Below are positions 8,088-17,733 of a stretch of DNA of 64,000 nucleotides, piece after piece (the first letter of the stretch is position 1; each line of letters begins with the position of its first letter). The stretch covers positions 25,277 through 89,276 of the forward strand of contig DATNGZ010000027.1 in assembly GCA_035605695.1 (NCBI GenBank), read 5' to 3'. The DNA is from VRUE01 sp035605695 (GTDB lineage: Bacteria; Actinomycetota; Thermoleophilia; Solirubrobacterales; 70-9). The notes beneath the pieces are model-generated. The model made no database searches. It was not told where the DNA came from and saw only the letters and a program-made list of their open reading frames with translations. The translations under genes were made by a program, and so were the position numbers.

Positions 8088-8988
8088 AGTTGATCGGGAG
8101 GGAGCCGACAACCCGGCGGGGGCGGCGTCGCCAGGGGGCGAGGCCGCTGAGTACGAGCAGGGCTGAGAGAGCGAGCGTGCCTGGACTGAGTCCGACCTCG
8201 ATCGAGGGGTATTCGCTGAAGGCGTCGGCGCCGAGCGCCTTGGCGCTGATCGCGACGATGAGAACCAGAGCGCCCGTTGCGTAAAAGCGGCGGTCGTAGC
8301 GCGTGCGGCGGCCGCTGCGGTTCTTGGCGCGCGGGGCGTCCAGGGAGTAGCCGCGCAGCTCGAGCGTCGCCGCTACGTCGACGGCGCGGTCGAGCGATCC
8401 GGCCAGCAGTCTGCGTGCCAGCGACGCCTTGCCGACCGGCGCCGCTCCCGGGCCGCGGAGCTTGGACGCGTCACGGAGGCGGGCCGCGTCGGCCGCCGCT
8501 ACCGGGACGAGACGCGAGACCAGGGTCGCCGTCAGGGCCGAGCGCCCCGCCAGCGGCCGCAAAGCACGCAGGACGCGGTCGGGATCGACGCAGGCGGAGT
8601 AGACAGCGAAGGCGACCATCACGACCGCGGCGCGGAGGCCGAGGATGGCGCCGGCGGCTATCGCCTCGGCGGTGACGTCGACCTGGCCGAAGATCGGCCA
8701 CTCGCCGAGCCGGGCCAGCACGGTCTCGCCGCGGCTGACGACCAAAGCGTTGACGAAGACGATCAGCAGGGCCAGGGTCAGGCTCATCCAGAGCGCCGCG
8801 CGGACCGCCGCGCGGGCGCCGGCGAGGCGTCCGGCCAGGACCAGGCCGGCGCCGGTCGCGGCGAGCACGATCGGGTTCGAGTAAAGGAAGGCAACCGCGA
8901 TCAGCGAGCCCAGATAGACGACCGCGGCGGCCGGTGACGCAGCCTGCAGCGGCCCCGGCTTCGGCATGTAGGCGAAGGGCGATCTCAT
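8044..8988 (-). CDS. ecfT: Energy-coupling factor transmembrane protein EcfT
   Basis: This is the 314-residue membrane scaffold that joins S-component and ATPases in ECF importers. Hydrophobic helices lie near residues 20-55, 65-85 and 110-130, with further helices after residue 235. The cytosolic coupling helices carry the family's Arg-Gly motifs, seen as ASKLRGPG and ATLELRGYSL. The start overlaps the stop of the upstream DUF4430 gene by four bases (ATGA). The C-terminal tail is odd: the final 20 or so residues come from the palindrome at 8033-8087, so the ancestral protein probably ended differently. It is third in the cobalamin-riboswitch operon. Confidence 0.88.
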   Translation of the reverse strand: MRSPFAYMPKPGPLQAASPAAAVVYLGSLIAVAFLYSNPIVLAATGAGLVLAGRLAGARAAVRAALWMSLTLALLIVFVNALVVSRGETVLARLGEWPIFGQVDVTAEAIAAGAILGLRAAVVMVAFAVYSACVDPDRVLRALRPLAGRSALTATLVSRLVPVAAADAARLRDASKLRGPGAAPVGKASLARRLLAGSLDRAVDVAATLELRGYSLDAPRAKNRSGRRTRYDRRFYATGALVLIVAISAKALGADAFSEYPSIEVGLSPGTLALSALLVLSGLAPWRRRPRRVVGSLPINSQTASNSLPAGRGI

Positions 8989-9902
8989 CGCAGCGGCAGT
9001 GGTGTCTCCTCCCCCCCTTCGACCGCGACCGCGTAGTGGTCGCGCAGGTCGTCGGCGTTGAGCAAGCCCGCGGCGCTCTCGACCCCCGCCGCGCTGGTGC
9101 CGCTGATGACCCAGACCGGCGGCGCGTCGTAGCGGCGTGTCGCCGCGACCAGGCCGGCGTTACTGCCGAAGGTCCGTCCCACCTTGCCGTCTTCACCCAA
9201 CCCCTGCAGCTCGTATTCGTCGCCGCCCTGTTGAAAATCGGCGAAGACGCCGCTGGTCTGCTGCCCCTTCTCGATCTGGGCCACCGCCGGGTCGCTCCGC
9301 AGCCGCGCCCATGGCCCAACCAGCACCCGGATCGCACCCTCGGGCGAGCCCTTCGCCAGTGAGGCACCCGCGCCTTCGAGGCTGCCCCGCACCGCATTGC
9401 ACGCGTCGCCACCGCCCATGCACTCGACCGCGACCGGGTGGCGCTTGCCGTCGTAACCGCCGAGGAAGGGCTGTGGCCAGGAGCCGACCACTGCCGGCAC
9501 CCGCATCGTCCCGCTCCAGTCGCGGTAGTCCCACCAGACCGACTCTCCGCCGTGCAGCGGGTAGTCGGCCGCGCCTACCGTCGCCTCGACCCCGTCGACG
9601 TAGAAGAACCAGTCGAGCGAGTGATCGACGCTCTCCCGCGCTTCCAACCCCTCGATCGACTGCACGAAGCCGCCGCCGTAACGGGTCGAGATATCGGCGC
9701 TGCCTTCGAGCGCCCGCATCACCGTGTCGGATTCGTTGACGTCGCCAAGCCGGCGGTGAAGCACCGGCACGGTCCCGTAGTCCCGCGTCACCGTCAGCTC
9801 GACGTCGTCCAACCCCTTGCCGGGGCCGAGGCCGCAGCCGGCGGCCGCAAGCGCTGCCAAGAGCAGCAGCGCAATCGCGACCGCCGTGCCGGGCCCCCGC
9901 AT
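8985..9902 (-). CDS. DUF4430 (transcobalamin C-terminal-like) lipoprotein
   Basis: The 305-residue protein has a hydrophobic signal segment ending in a lipobox (LAAAGC, Cys at about 23), so it should be anchored to the outer face of the membrane. Residues about 35-130 match DUF4430: a run DTVMRALEG, then SLDWFFYVDGV, GAADYPLHGGESVWWDY. InterPro names this domain transcobalamin-like, C-terminal, because it matches the beta domain that closes over cobalamin in intrinsic factor. The remaining C-terminal region (about 140-305) is unrecognised. It contains a Cys pair (VECMGGGDACNAV) and alpha/beta-looking segments. The gene is second in the operon and overlaps ecfT by ATGA. Its likely role is to capture cobalamin and deliver it to the barrel and S-component. 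Confidence 0.85.
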   Translation of the reverse strand: MRGPGTAVAIALLLLAALAAAGCGLGPGKGLDDVELTVTRDYGTVPVLHRRLGDVNESDTVMRALEGSADISTRYGGGFVQSIEGLEARESVDHSLDWFFYVDGVEATVGAADYPLHGGESVWWDYRDWSGTMRVPAVVGSWPQPFLGGYDGKRHPVAVECMGGGDACNAVRGSLEGAGASLAKGSPEGAIRVLVGPWARLRSDPAVAQIEKGQQTSGVFADFQQGGDEYELQGLGEDGKVGRTFGSNAGLVAATRRYDAPPVWVISGTSAAGVESAAGLLNADDLRDHYAVAVEGGEETPLPLR

Positions 9903-9906
9903 CGGA

Positions 9907-10656
9907 TCAGCCCCCGCCGCAGGCCCCGCTGACGCAGACCGCGACCTGGTTCGACGGGATGTCCGTGCCGTGGGTTGCGGTCAGTACGGTCGGTGCCGAG
10001 AGCGTCACCGTCGCCGTTCCGTCGGCAGCGGTCGGCGCGCTGGCGCCGGTCACGGTGACGCCGGCCGCCGGCGTCTTTTTCCCTTTGTCGTCATAGGAGA
10101 AGACGCTGACCGCAAACGGCTTGCCGAGCTCGGCTTCGTGCGGCGCGACCAGCGACAGCTCTTCGGGGTAGGGGTATGGCTCCAGCGCCCAGAGGACTTC
10201 GTCGCCCGCGTGCAGCTTGACCAGTTCGCCGCCCTTGTTCGGGTTCTTGTGGTTGACCTTGAGGTACCAGGAGAGCTTCTTGGTCGTCTTCGACTTGCCG
10301 ATCCCGCACAGCCCGAGGCCGAATTCGGAAAGGAAGTGGTCGGTGAGCAGCAGAGGACGCAACGCCGGCGTCAGCTTCGAGGCCTGGCCCAGCACACCGA
10401 GGGCCGTCGCGCCTTTGATCTGCACCGACTTACCGCTGCCGCCGGTCCCGGCGCCGAGGCAGGTCGCCTTGGGGCTGGTCTTGATCGAGGTCGTCTTGGC
10501 GCCGATGAACTGTTCACTCAGCGTTTTGCCACCGCTGCCGACCACACGCAGATCGACGCGAGTTCCCTTGGCCCCGGCAAACGCCGCGGTCGAGAGCAAC
10601 AACAGGAGAGCCAGCGCGCACGCGGCGGCCAGCCGGAATGGAACGAGTCTTGGCAT
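9907..10656 (-). CDS. Secreted DUF4430-like protein with C-terminal Ig-like domain
   Basis: The 249-residue protein has a Sec signal peptide (LAAACALALLLLLSTAAFAG) and no lipobox. Residues about 30-165 follow the DUF4430/transcobalamin-like pattern, with TALGVLGQAS, two Cys residues, LSWYLKVNHKNPNKGG and LHAGDEVLWAL. The tail (about 170-249) is an Ig-like beta domain with AADGTATVTLSA and closes in a CVSGACGGG cysteine pair. It is the first gene after the cobalamin riboswitch, with its ATG (10654-10656) directly behind the putative sequestering hairpin. Like its neighbour it probably binds cobalamin or an analogue outside the cell. Having two related proteins side by side suggests different ligands or a relay. 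Confidence 0.78.
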   Translation of the reverse strand: MPRLVPFRLAAACALALLLLLSTAAFAGAKGTRVDLRVVGSGGKTLSEQFIGAKTTSIKTSPKATCLGAGTGGSGKSVQIKGATALGVLGQASKLTPALRPLLLTDHFLSEFGLGLCGIGKSKTTKKLSWYLKVNHKNPNKGGELVKLHAGDEVLWALEPYPYPEELSLVAPHEAELGKPFAVSVFSYDDKGKKTPAAGVTVTGASAPTAADGTATVTLSAPTVLTATHGTDIPSNQVAVCVSGACGGG

Positions 10657-10659
10657 TTA

Positions 10660-10690
10660 AGCCACCCTTTCCTCGAGGGTTGTCATGGCT
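10660..10690 (-). promoter_or_regulatory. Putative riboswitch expression platform (RBS-sequestering hairpin)
   Basis: Just 3' of the aptamer, the minus-strand transcript can fold AGCC...ACCCT against AGGGT-GGCT (plus-strand blocks 10660-10668 and 10676-10690). The purine-rich GAGGAAAGGG, the only Shine-Dalgarno-like run before the ATG at 10656, lies in the loop and right arm. This would suit translational control by B12. The fold was deduced by eye and not computed. Confidence 0.5.
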
Positions 10691-10845
10691 GGCCGGGGAC
10701 AGGTCTCCTGGCTCCCGGGGTGAGTCGGCCGCACCTTCCCGGGGAATCTGTGTCCTCCCCAGTGGCTGGCGCAAAAGCGCCCGCGACGTCCTTGACCCGG
10801 TCACAGTGGCGGGACCGCGCCGGCTTTTCACCGGACTTCCCTTGA
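10690..10845 (-). ncRNA. Cobalamin (AdoCbl-type) riboswitch
   Basis: Read on the minus strand, the block shows the class hallmarks in order. GGGAAGTCCGGTGAAAAGCC is followed by GGTCCCGCCACTGTGACCGG, and then a variable stem-loop region. The B12 box GAGCCAGGAGACCTGTCC sits at the 3' end (plus-strand complement at about 10697-10714). It lies directly upstream of the operon that runs from 10656 to 4364. This identifies cobalamin as the effector, and probably the cargo, of the operon. Confidence 0.95.
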
Positions 10846-11012
10846 CCACCGACCGATTACGCCGGCGAGTCTATCCGCTGGGGCGGGACGCGAGGCGACC
10901 GAGGCTCCGGAGGTCAAGTCCCCGAGTGCTGAATTTTCGTCCAGCGGTCTTTTCTCTTCCAGTAGTCGTGGCTAGGCTCGCCGCCGCAAGCGTTCTGACC
11001 AAAGGGGGAAAG

Positions 11013-11711
11013 ATGAGAGAGGGAATACGCCTACCTTCGCCGGCTCTGGCGGTTTCGGTTTTAGCGCTGTTCATCGCCCTCGGTGGCACGGTCTACGCAG
11101 CGAAGAAGGCGAGGATCGACGGCAAGACGGTGAAAGTGAAGTCCCTCCCCGGCAACCGCCTGAAGCTGCGCTCGATCCCGGCCAACCGGCTCAAGCCGGG
11201 GATTCTCGAAACCGCCGGTTCGAACCAGAAGGCGCTGATCACCGGCGCCGAAATCGACGAGCTGAGCCTCGGCCAGGTGCCCAACGCGGCGCACGCCGAA
11301 ACCGCGGATTTGGCCAAAAGCGCGACCGACGCCCAGACCGCACTCAACGCGGTCAACGCGATCACGGCTCAATCCGTCAACGGCCACGAAGCCGGCTGCC
11401 TGCCCGGCACCCAGGCCTTCGCCGGCGCCTGCTGGCAGAGCTCCTCGAGCGAAACGGCGGTGAGCGCACCGGCCGCGGCCAACTCCTGCGCGGTGCAGGG
11501 CGGTGAACTACCCGAGGCGCTCGAGCTTGCGGCCTTCTCTCAACAGCCGGGCGTGGTGTTGGATAACGGAACAGAGTGGACGAGTGATATTCCAGTCTTC
11601 ACTGACGAAAATATCTTCGCCGTCGTAACGGTTTCCGCAGGCGGGGACTTCGATTTCGCATCGTTCTCAAACTCTCACAAATTCCGCTGCGTGATCCCAC
11701 TACTCAGGTAA
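11013..11711 (+). CDS. Secreted protein with lineage-typical leader
   Basis: The 232-residue protein starts at ATG 11013, with a strong AAAGGGGGA six nt upstream. Its leader (PSPALAVSVLALFIALGGTVY then AAKKARIDGK) is the one I associate with many exported proteins of Solirubrobacterales-type actinobacteria. The mature part has a basic stretch with repeated NRLK motifs (GNRLKLRSIPANRLKPG), a Thr/Ala-rich middle typical of extended repeats, and a C-terminal domain with four Cys residues (GCLPG, GACWQ, NSCAV, FRCVI). The function is unknown, and a surface or matrix protein is most likely. It is transcribed divergently from the B12 operon. Confidence 0.75.
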   Translation: MREGIRLPSPALAVSVLALFIALGGTVYAAKKARIDGKTVKVKSLPGNRLKLRSIPANRLKPGILETAGSNQKALITGAEIDELSLGQVPNAAHAETADLAKSATDAQTALNAVNAITAQSVNGHEAGCLPGTQAFAGACWQSSSSETAVSAPAAANSCAVQGGELPEALELAAFSQQPGVVLDNGTEWTSDIPVFTDENIFAVVTVSAGGDFDFASFSNSHKFRCVIPLLR

Positions 11712-11727
11712 GCGGGGGCACGCTCGT

Positions 11728-12465
11728 TCAGGTTTCGACCAGGCCGCGCTCGAGCGCGTAGCGGACCAGCTCGGCGCGGCTCGAGAGGCGCAGCTTCTGC
11801 TGGATGTGGGCGCGGTGGCTCTCCACCGTGCGGATGCTGATGAAGAGCTGCTCGGCGACCTCGGCGTTGGTGTGGCCGAGGGCGATCAGGCGCAGGACGT
11901 CGCGCTCGCGCTCGCTCAGCTCGTCGGCCTGGCGGGCTTCCGCCCCGGCCGCGAGCCGGGCGCCCAGCGCCGGCTGCAGGTAGGTGTCGCCGGCGGCGGC
12001 GCTGCGCACCGCCTGCACCAGCTCGGCGTCGGCAGCCTCCTTCAGCACGTAGCCGCGCACCCCCGCCTGCAGCGCCCGGCGGGCGAAGGCGGGCTCGTTC
12101 TGCATCGTCAGCACAACGATCTCGGTGCCGGGCGAAGCCGCGAGGATGTCGGGCACCGCCTCAAGGCTTGAGCGACCCGGCATGTTGAGGTCGAGCAGGA
12201 GCACGGTTGGTTTGTGACCGCGGACGTAGCGCAGCGCCGTATCCGCGTCGCCGGCCTCGGCCACCACCTCGAAACCGGGCTCGGCGTCGAGCAGCATCCG
12301 CAGCGCGTTGCGGATCACGGTGTGGTCGTCGGCGAGGACGATCGACGTCGTCGCTGACTCCGGCGAGTGGCGCGGTGCCGCTTCGGCGCTCACCCCAGCG
12401 AGGTTAGCGGCACTGGCAGTCCCGTAAACGGATGTCACCGTTTCATCTAAGCGCTCACAGGCCAT
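11728..12465 (-). CDS. NarL/FixJ-family response regulator
   Basis: The protein has an N-terminal receiver with acidic pair Asp46-Asp47, phospho-acceptor Asp92 (LLLDLNMPG), Thr120 and Lys142 (VLKEA). A LuxR-type helix-turn-helix follows (LSERERDVLRLIALGHTNAE, then ISIRTVESHRAHI). It is 245 residues from the ATG at 12465. The first 40 residues are unstructured and outside the receiver, and a GTG at 12393 would give a more usual length. It lies divergent to the histidine kinase at 12588 and is very probably its partner. Confidence 0.9.
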   Translation of the reverse strand: MACERLDETVTSVYGTASAANLAGVSAEAAPRHSPESATTSIVLADDHTVIRNALRMLLDAEPGFEVVAEAGDADTALRYVRGHKPTVLLLDLNMPGRSSLEAVPDILAASPGTEIVVLTMQNEPAFARRALQAGVRGYVLKEAADAELVQAVRSAAAGDTYLQPALGARLAAGAEARQADELSERERDVLRLIALGHTNAEVAEQLFISIRTVESHRAHIQQKLRLSSRAELVRYALERGLVET

Positions 12466-12587
12466 CTCGCCATCGGTGTTTTCCCGCGAACCCTGCTCAG
12501 TCAGGATGAATTGAGCAAAACGGCGTAGAGCGGTAGCATGGGAGTGCCAAAAAGCTCGGAGGTGGGCTCGGTAAATGGCACAGGGAA

Positions 12588-14291
12588 ATGAGTAGCGGGG
12601 CCCTTGATGAGCCGCGCCTGAGGGAGCTGATCGACGTCGGGCGCAGCCTCATGGCCGAGCTTGATCCCGAGGTCATCTTCCGCCGCGTGCTCGAGGTGGC
12701 CTGCGAGCTGACCGGGGCGCGCTACGCCGCGCTCGGCGCGCTCGACGAGGACCGCCACGAGCTGGAGCGCTTCATCACCCACGGCATCGACGAGGCGGGG
12801 CACCGCGCGATTGGCAACCTGCCGCGCGGCCGCGGCATCCTCGGCCTGCTGATCGAGCAGCCGCGGCCACTGCGGCTCAGCGACGTCGGCGCCCACCCTC
12901 GCTCTTACGGCTTCCCCCCGGCCCACCCACCGATGTCGACCTTCCTCGGCGTCCCGGTGTTGATCCGCGGCCACGCCTGGGGAAACCTCTACCTGACCGA
13001 GAAGGAGGACGGGGAGTTCGACGATGCCGACGAGCAGTCGGCGGTGATCCTCGCTGAGTGGACCGCGATCGCGGTGGACAACGCGCGCCTCTACCGCAGC
13101 GTCCAGCGGCGCAGCGATGAGATGGAGCGGGCCGTGCATAAACTCGAAGCAACGACCGAGATCGCCCGCGCCGTCGGCGGTGAGACCGACCTCGGCCGGA
13201 TCCTCGAGATCGTCGTCAAGCGCGGCCGGGCGCTGGTCGAAGCCCGTTCACTGCTGATCCTGCTGCGTGACGGCGACGAGCTAGCCCCCGCCTCGATCGC
13301 CGGCGATCGCGAAGGACCGGTGGTCGAGGGACGAATCCCGATAGCCGGCTCGATCCCCGGCCAGGTCTTCGAAGCCCGGGAGCCGCGTCGGGTGATCGAC
13401 CTCGACCCGAGCCTGATGGCGCGCCCCGGCCGACCCGAGGCCGGCGTCACCGCGATGCTCGTCCCGCTCGTCTTCCGCGGCCAGGCGCTCGGCGTCCTCG
13501 TCGCCCTCGACCCACTTGGCCGGGACTCGGGCTTCAGCGATGAGGACGAGCAGGACCTCGTCTCCTTTGCCGCCAGCGCCGCGATCGCCGTCGCCACCGC
13601 CCAGTCGATCGCCGAGGAACGGACTCGCGAAAGCATCGCCGCGACCGAGCGCGAGCGTGGCCGCTGGGCGCGCGAGCTGCACGACGAGTCATTGCAGAGC
13701 CTGGCCGGCCTGCGCGTGCTGCTCTCCGCCGCGCGGCGCAGCGACGCCGCGGAGACCGACCGGCTGCTGGAACAGGGAATCGGGCAGGTCGACGGGGCGA
13801 TCGCCGAGATGCGCCGCTTGATCGCCGACCTGCGCCCGACCACGCTCGACGAGCTGGGGCTCGGCGCCGCGCTGGAAGCGCTCGCCGAACGCCTGAACGC
13901 CAGCGGCACGATCGAAGTCGACCTCGATCTCGATATCGCCTACCACTCCGGCCGTACCAAGCAGCGGCTGGTCGGCGAGATCGAGGACGCCGCCTACCGT
14001 TTGGTCCAGGAGGCGCTGAACAACGCGGCGCGCCACGGCGGAGCGGATCGGGCCAAAGTCGAGGTGATCGAGAGCGGCGAGAAACTTCGGCTGCGGATCT
14101 CCGACCAGGGCCGCGGCTTCGACCCGAGCGCAAGAACTGACGGCTTCGGCCTAATTGGCATGCACGAACGCGTCACCCTCGCGGGGGGAACGCTGGAGCT
14201 GCAGAGCTCGCCAGGAGCCGGCACCACGATCACCGCAATCCTCCCCGCCCGCCACCGCGAAGGCGAGAACAAAGGCGAAAAAGCAGCCTGA
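12588..14291 (+). CDS. GAF-GAF sensor histidine kinase (HisKA_3 type, DevS-like architecture)
   Basis: The 567-residue cytoplasmic kinase has a first GAF domain at about 20-165 (GILGLLIEQPRPLRLSDVG, FLGVPVLIRG) and a second at about 190-345. The HisKA_3 dimerisation segment carries the phospho-His at residue 365 in ARELHDESLQSLAG. The HATPase domain has LVQEALNNAARHGGA (N box), DQGRGFD and FGLIGMHERV (G boxes). No membrane segment is seen. The architecture resembles actinobacterial DevS/DosT. Whether the GAF domains hold heme, another ligand or nothing cannot be told here. The divergent NarL-type regulator is the expected partner. Confidence 0.9.
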   Translation: MSSGALDEPRLRELIDVGRSLMAELDPEVIFRRVLEVACELTGARYAALGALDEDRHELERFITHGIDEAGHRAIGNLPRGRGILGLLIEQPRPLRLSDVGAHPRSYGFPPAHPPMSTFLGVPVLIRGHAWGNLYLTEKEDGEFDDADEQSAVILAEWTAIAVDNARLYRSVQRRSDEMERAVHKLEATTEIARAVGGETDLGRILEIVVKRGRALVEARSLLILLRDGDELAPASIAGDREGPVVEGRIPIAGSIPGQVFEAREPRRVIDLDPSLMARPGRPEAGVTAMLVPLVFRGQALGVLVALDPLGRDSGFSDEDEQDLVSFAASAAIAVATAQSIAEERTRESIAATERERGRWARELHDESLQSLAGLRVLLSAARRSDAAETDRLLEQGIGQVDGAIAEMRRLIADLRPTTLDELGLGAALEALAERLNASGTIEVDLDLDIAYHSGRTKQRLVGEIEDAAYRLVQEALNNAARHGGADRAKVEVIESGEKLRLRISDQGRGFDPSARTDGFGLIGMHERVTLAGGTLELQSSPGAGTTITAILPARHREGENKGEKAA

Positions 14292-14295
14292 GAGC

Positions 14296-14667
14296 TCAGG
14301 CCCCGAGCATGGCTAGGTAGAAGCTGTATTCGCGGCGGTCGGGGCGCAGGTTGGAGGCGAGCGCGAGGTGATGGCGAGCGCGCTCGATCTCGCCCGTCTT
14401 GGCCAACGCCCGGCCGAGGCAGAAGTGGGCGTAGTCGTTGACCTGATGGCGCTCGACCACGGCCTTGAACTCGACCGCGGCGGCGGCGAAGCGGCCGGAG
14501 CGGAAGTAGGCGCGGCCCAACGCCTCGCGCACCGAGGCCTTCTCCGGCGCCCGCCGCGCCGCCTCCTCCAGCGGCTCGGCCGCGTGCTCGAAGTCCTGCT
14601 CCTCGAGCAACTCGATGCCACGCCGGTAAAGCGTGAAGGTGGAGTCGGCTTCTGGCTCCGCGGCCAT
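14296..14667 (-). CDS. TPR-repeat protein, 123 aa
   Basis: This small soluble protein is built of about three tetratricopeptide repeats: RRGIELLEEQDFEHAAEPLE, REALGRAYFRSGRFAAAAVE, and FCLGRALAKTGEIERARHHL. TPR units bind other proteins. The gene sits 22 bp downstream of the GMC oxidoreductase gene on the same strand and may be co-transcribed with it. The partner is unknown. Confidence 0.82.
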   Translation of the reverse strand: MAAEPEADSTFTLYRRGIELLEEQDFEHAAEPLEEAARRAPEKASVREALGRAYFRSGRFAAAAVEFKAVVERHQVNDYAHFCLGRALAKTGEIERARHHLALASNLRPDRREYSFYLAMLGA

Positions 14668-14689
14668 CGACCAAGTGTAGGAGCCGCGC

Positions 14690-16270
14690 TCAGGCGGCTT
14701 CCATCGCTCCCGCCTCCGCGGCGAGGGGCTTGCCGTAGCGAATCAGGTCGGCGGCGCGCTCGGCGATCGCGATCGTCGGCGCGTTGGTGTTGCCGCGCGG
14801 AACCGTCGGCATCACCGAGGCATCGATGACGCGCAGGCTCTCGAGCCCCTCGACCCGCAGCTCGGCATCGACGACCGAGCCGATCGCGCAGGTACCGACC
14901 GGGTGGTAGATCTCGTAGGTGGTCGCGGCGATGTGGGCGCGCAGGGCGCCGTCGGAATCGTCGCTGGGCCCGGTGAAAGGTGCGGCGCAGTAGGGCTTGA
15001 GCGAAGGCTGGGCGCAGATCTCCTGGGCCAGGCGTTCCGCCTCGATCATCCGCGTCATGTCGGCCTCGGACTCATAGAAGGCATTGCGGATGATCGGCAT
15101 CGCGGTCGGGTCGTTGGAGGCGAGCCGCACCGAGCCGCGGCTCTCGGCCGTGAGCAGGCAGGGCGAGACCCAGACGCCGTGGGCCTGTGGGTCGCCCATC
15201 CCCTCTTCGACGATGTGGATCGGGGCGAAGTGGAACTGCACGTCGGGCGCCTCGGCGCCGGCGCCGACCCGGGCGAAGGCCCCGGCCTCGGCCAGGTTGG
15301 AGGCGAAGGGACCTGTCTGGGAGGCTTCGAACTCGGCCATCGCCGCCGGCTCCAGCGCCGCCAGCAGGCTCTCCGGCTCGGGCGTGGTCCAGACCGTGTA
15401 GCTGGCCGGGTGGTCGCCGAGGTTCTCCCCCACCGCCGGCTGGTCGAGCAGCAGCTCGACTTCGCGCATCGCCAGGTGCTCGGCCGGGCCGACGCCGGAG
15501 AGCATCAGCAGCTTCGGCGAGTTGTAGGCGCCGCCGCAGAGGATCACCTCGCGCTCGGCGCGCAGCTCCTGCGCCTGGCCGAGCTGGGTCGCCTCGACCC
15601 CGACCGCGCGCACGCCCTCGAACAACACTCGATTGACGTGCATGTAGGGCATCACGGTCAGGTTGGGCCGCTCGCTCGCCGGGTGCAGGTAGGAGACTGC
15701 GGCGCTCGCCCGCATCCCACCGCGCTGGGTCAGCTGGTACATGCCGGCGCCGTCCTGCTCGGCGCCGTTGAAGTCCTCGTTGCGGGTGAGCCCGGCCTCG
15801 ACCGCGGCCTCGACGAAGGCGGGTGAGATCGCGTTGCCCGAGCGCTGATCGGAGACCGGCAGCGGGCCGCCGACCGCGTGCCACTCCGAGGCGCCGCGCT
15901 CGTTGTCCTCGGCCTTGAGGAAGTAGGGGAAGAGGTCCTCCCAGGCCCAGCCCGGCGCATCCCAGTCGTCGTAGTCGCGGCGGTTGCCGCGGATGTAGAC
16001 CATCGCGTTGGTCGAGGAGGAGCCGCCGAGGACCTTGCCGCGCGGCAGCGAGACGCGGCGGCCGTTGCAGTTCGGCTCCGGCGCCGAGGCATAGTCCCAG
16101 TCGACCTCGGTGCGGGCCAGGGAGAGGTAGCCGAGCGGCACGTGAACGTTCGGGTTGACGTCCGGCGGACCGGCCTCGAGCAGGAGGACGCTGGTCTCCG
16201 GATCCTCCGAGAGTCGCGCCGCGAGGACACAGCCGGCAGAGCCCGCGCCGACGATCACGTAGTCGTACAT
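14690..16270 (-). CDS. GMC-family FAD-dependent oxidoreductase (choline/alcohol dehydrogenase-like)
   Basis: This 526-residue flavoprotein oxidises an alcohol group. It begins with YDYVIVGAGSAGCVLAARLS (FAD-binding) and has the GMC signature 1 region RGKVLGGSSSTNAMVYIRGN, signature 2 GAYNSPKLLMLSGVGP, and the C-terminal YHPVGTCAIG with its catalytic His plus PRGNTNAPTIAIAERAADLI. The ATG at 16270 is preceded by AAGGAG at six nt, so I prefer it to the ATG at 16285. Among family members it looks closest to choline dehydrogenase or PEG-dehydrogenase types. No betaine genes are nearby, so the substrate is open. Confidence 0.88.
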   Translation of the reverse strand: MYDYVIVGAGSAGCVLAARLSEDPETSVLLLEAGPPDVNPNVHVPLGYLSLARTEVDWDYASAPEPNCNGRRVSLPRGKVLGGSSSTNAMVYIRGNRRDYDDWDAPGWAWEDLFPYFLKAEDNERGASEWHAVGGPLPVSDQRSGNAISPAFVEAAVEAGLTRNEDFNGAEQDGAGMYQLTQRGGMRASAAVSYLHPASERPNLTVMPYMHVNRVLFEGVRAVGVEATQLGQAQELRAEREVILCGGAYNSPKLLMLSGVGPAEHLAMREVELLLDQPAVGENLGDHPASYTVWTTPEPESLLAALEPAAMAEFEASQTGPFASNLAEAGAFARVGAGAEAPDVQFHFAPIHIVEEGMGDPQAHGVWVSPCLLTAESRGSVRLASNDPTAMPIIRNAFYESEADMTRMIEAERLAQEICAQPSLKPYCAAPFTGPSDDSDGALRAHIAATTYEIYHPVGTCAIGSVVDAELRVEGLESLRVIDASVMPTVPRGNTNAPTIAIAERAADLIRYGKPLAAEAGAMEAA

Positions 16271-16289
16271 ACCGCTCCTTCCCATTGCG

Positions 16290-16334
16290 GGTGCAACGCG
16301 TTACGGCTGTCGTGGAGCCAAAACGCGTTTCACC
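16290..16334. repeat. 45-bp palindromic repeat, copy 1
   Basis: Arms GGTGCAACGCGTT (16290-16302) and AACGCGTTTCACC (16322-16334) are reverse complements except for one base. The left half continues ACGGCTG. A second copy of the same length with the same left arm and CGGCTG lies at 26781-26825. Both copies sit between divergent genes. An operator or a small dispersed repeat are both possible. Confidence 0.75.
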
Positions 16335-16527
16335 GGACACCCGATCCGGCTTGGTCGAGTGTACGCCGAAATTGCGTGCGCACCAGGGAGATTTAGCGCG
16401 GCTGCTACGGTTGAGGGGTCGGGTTAGGCGCTTCGCCACCCGAGAGGTTCCGTTCCCTCCTTGCGCTTGCTTTGCATTTAGGGGTCGCTGGATCTCCCTG
16501 AATCGCATAAAAAGGAGTCACAACATC

Positions 16528-17729
<1,202 letters not shown>

Positions 17730-17733
<4 letters not shown>

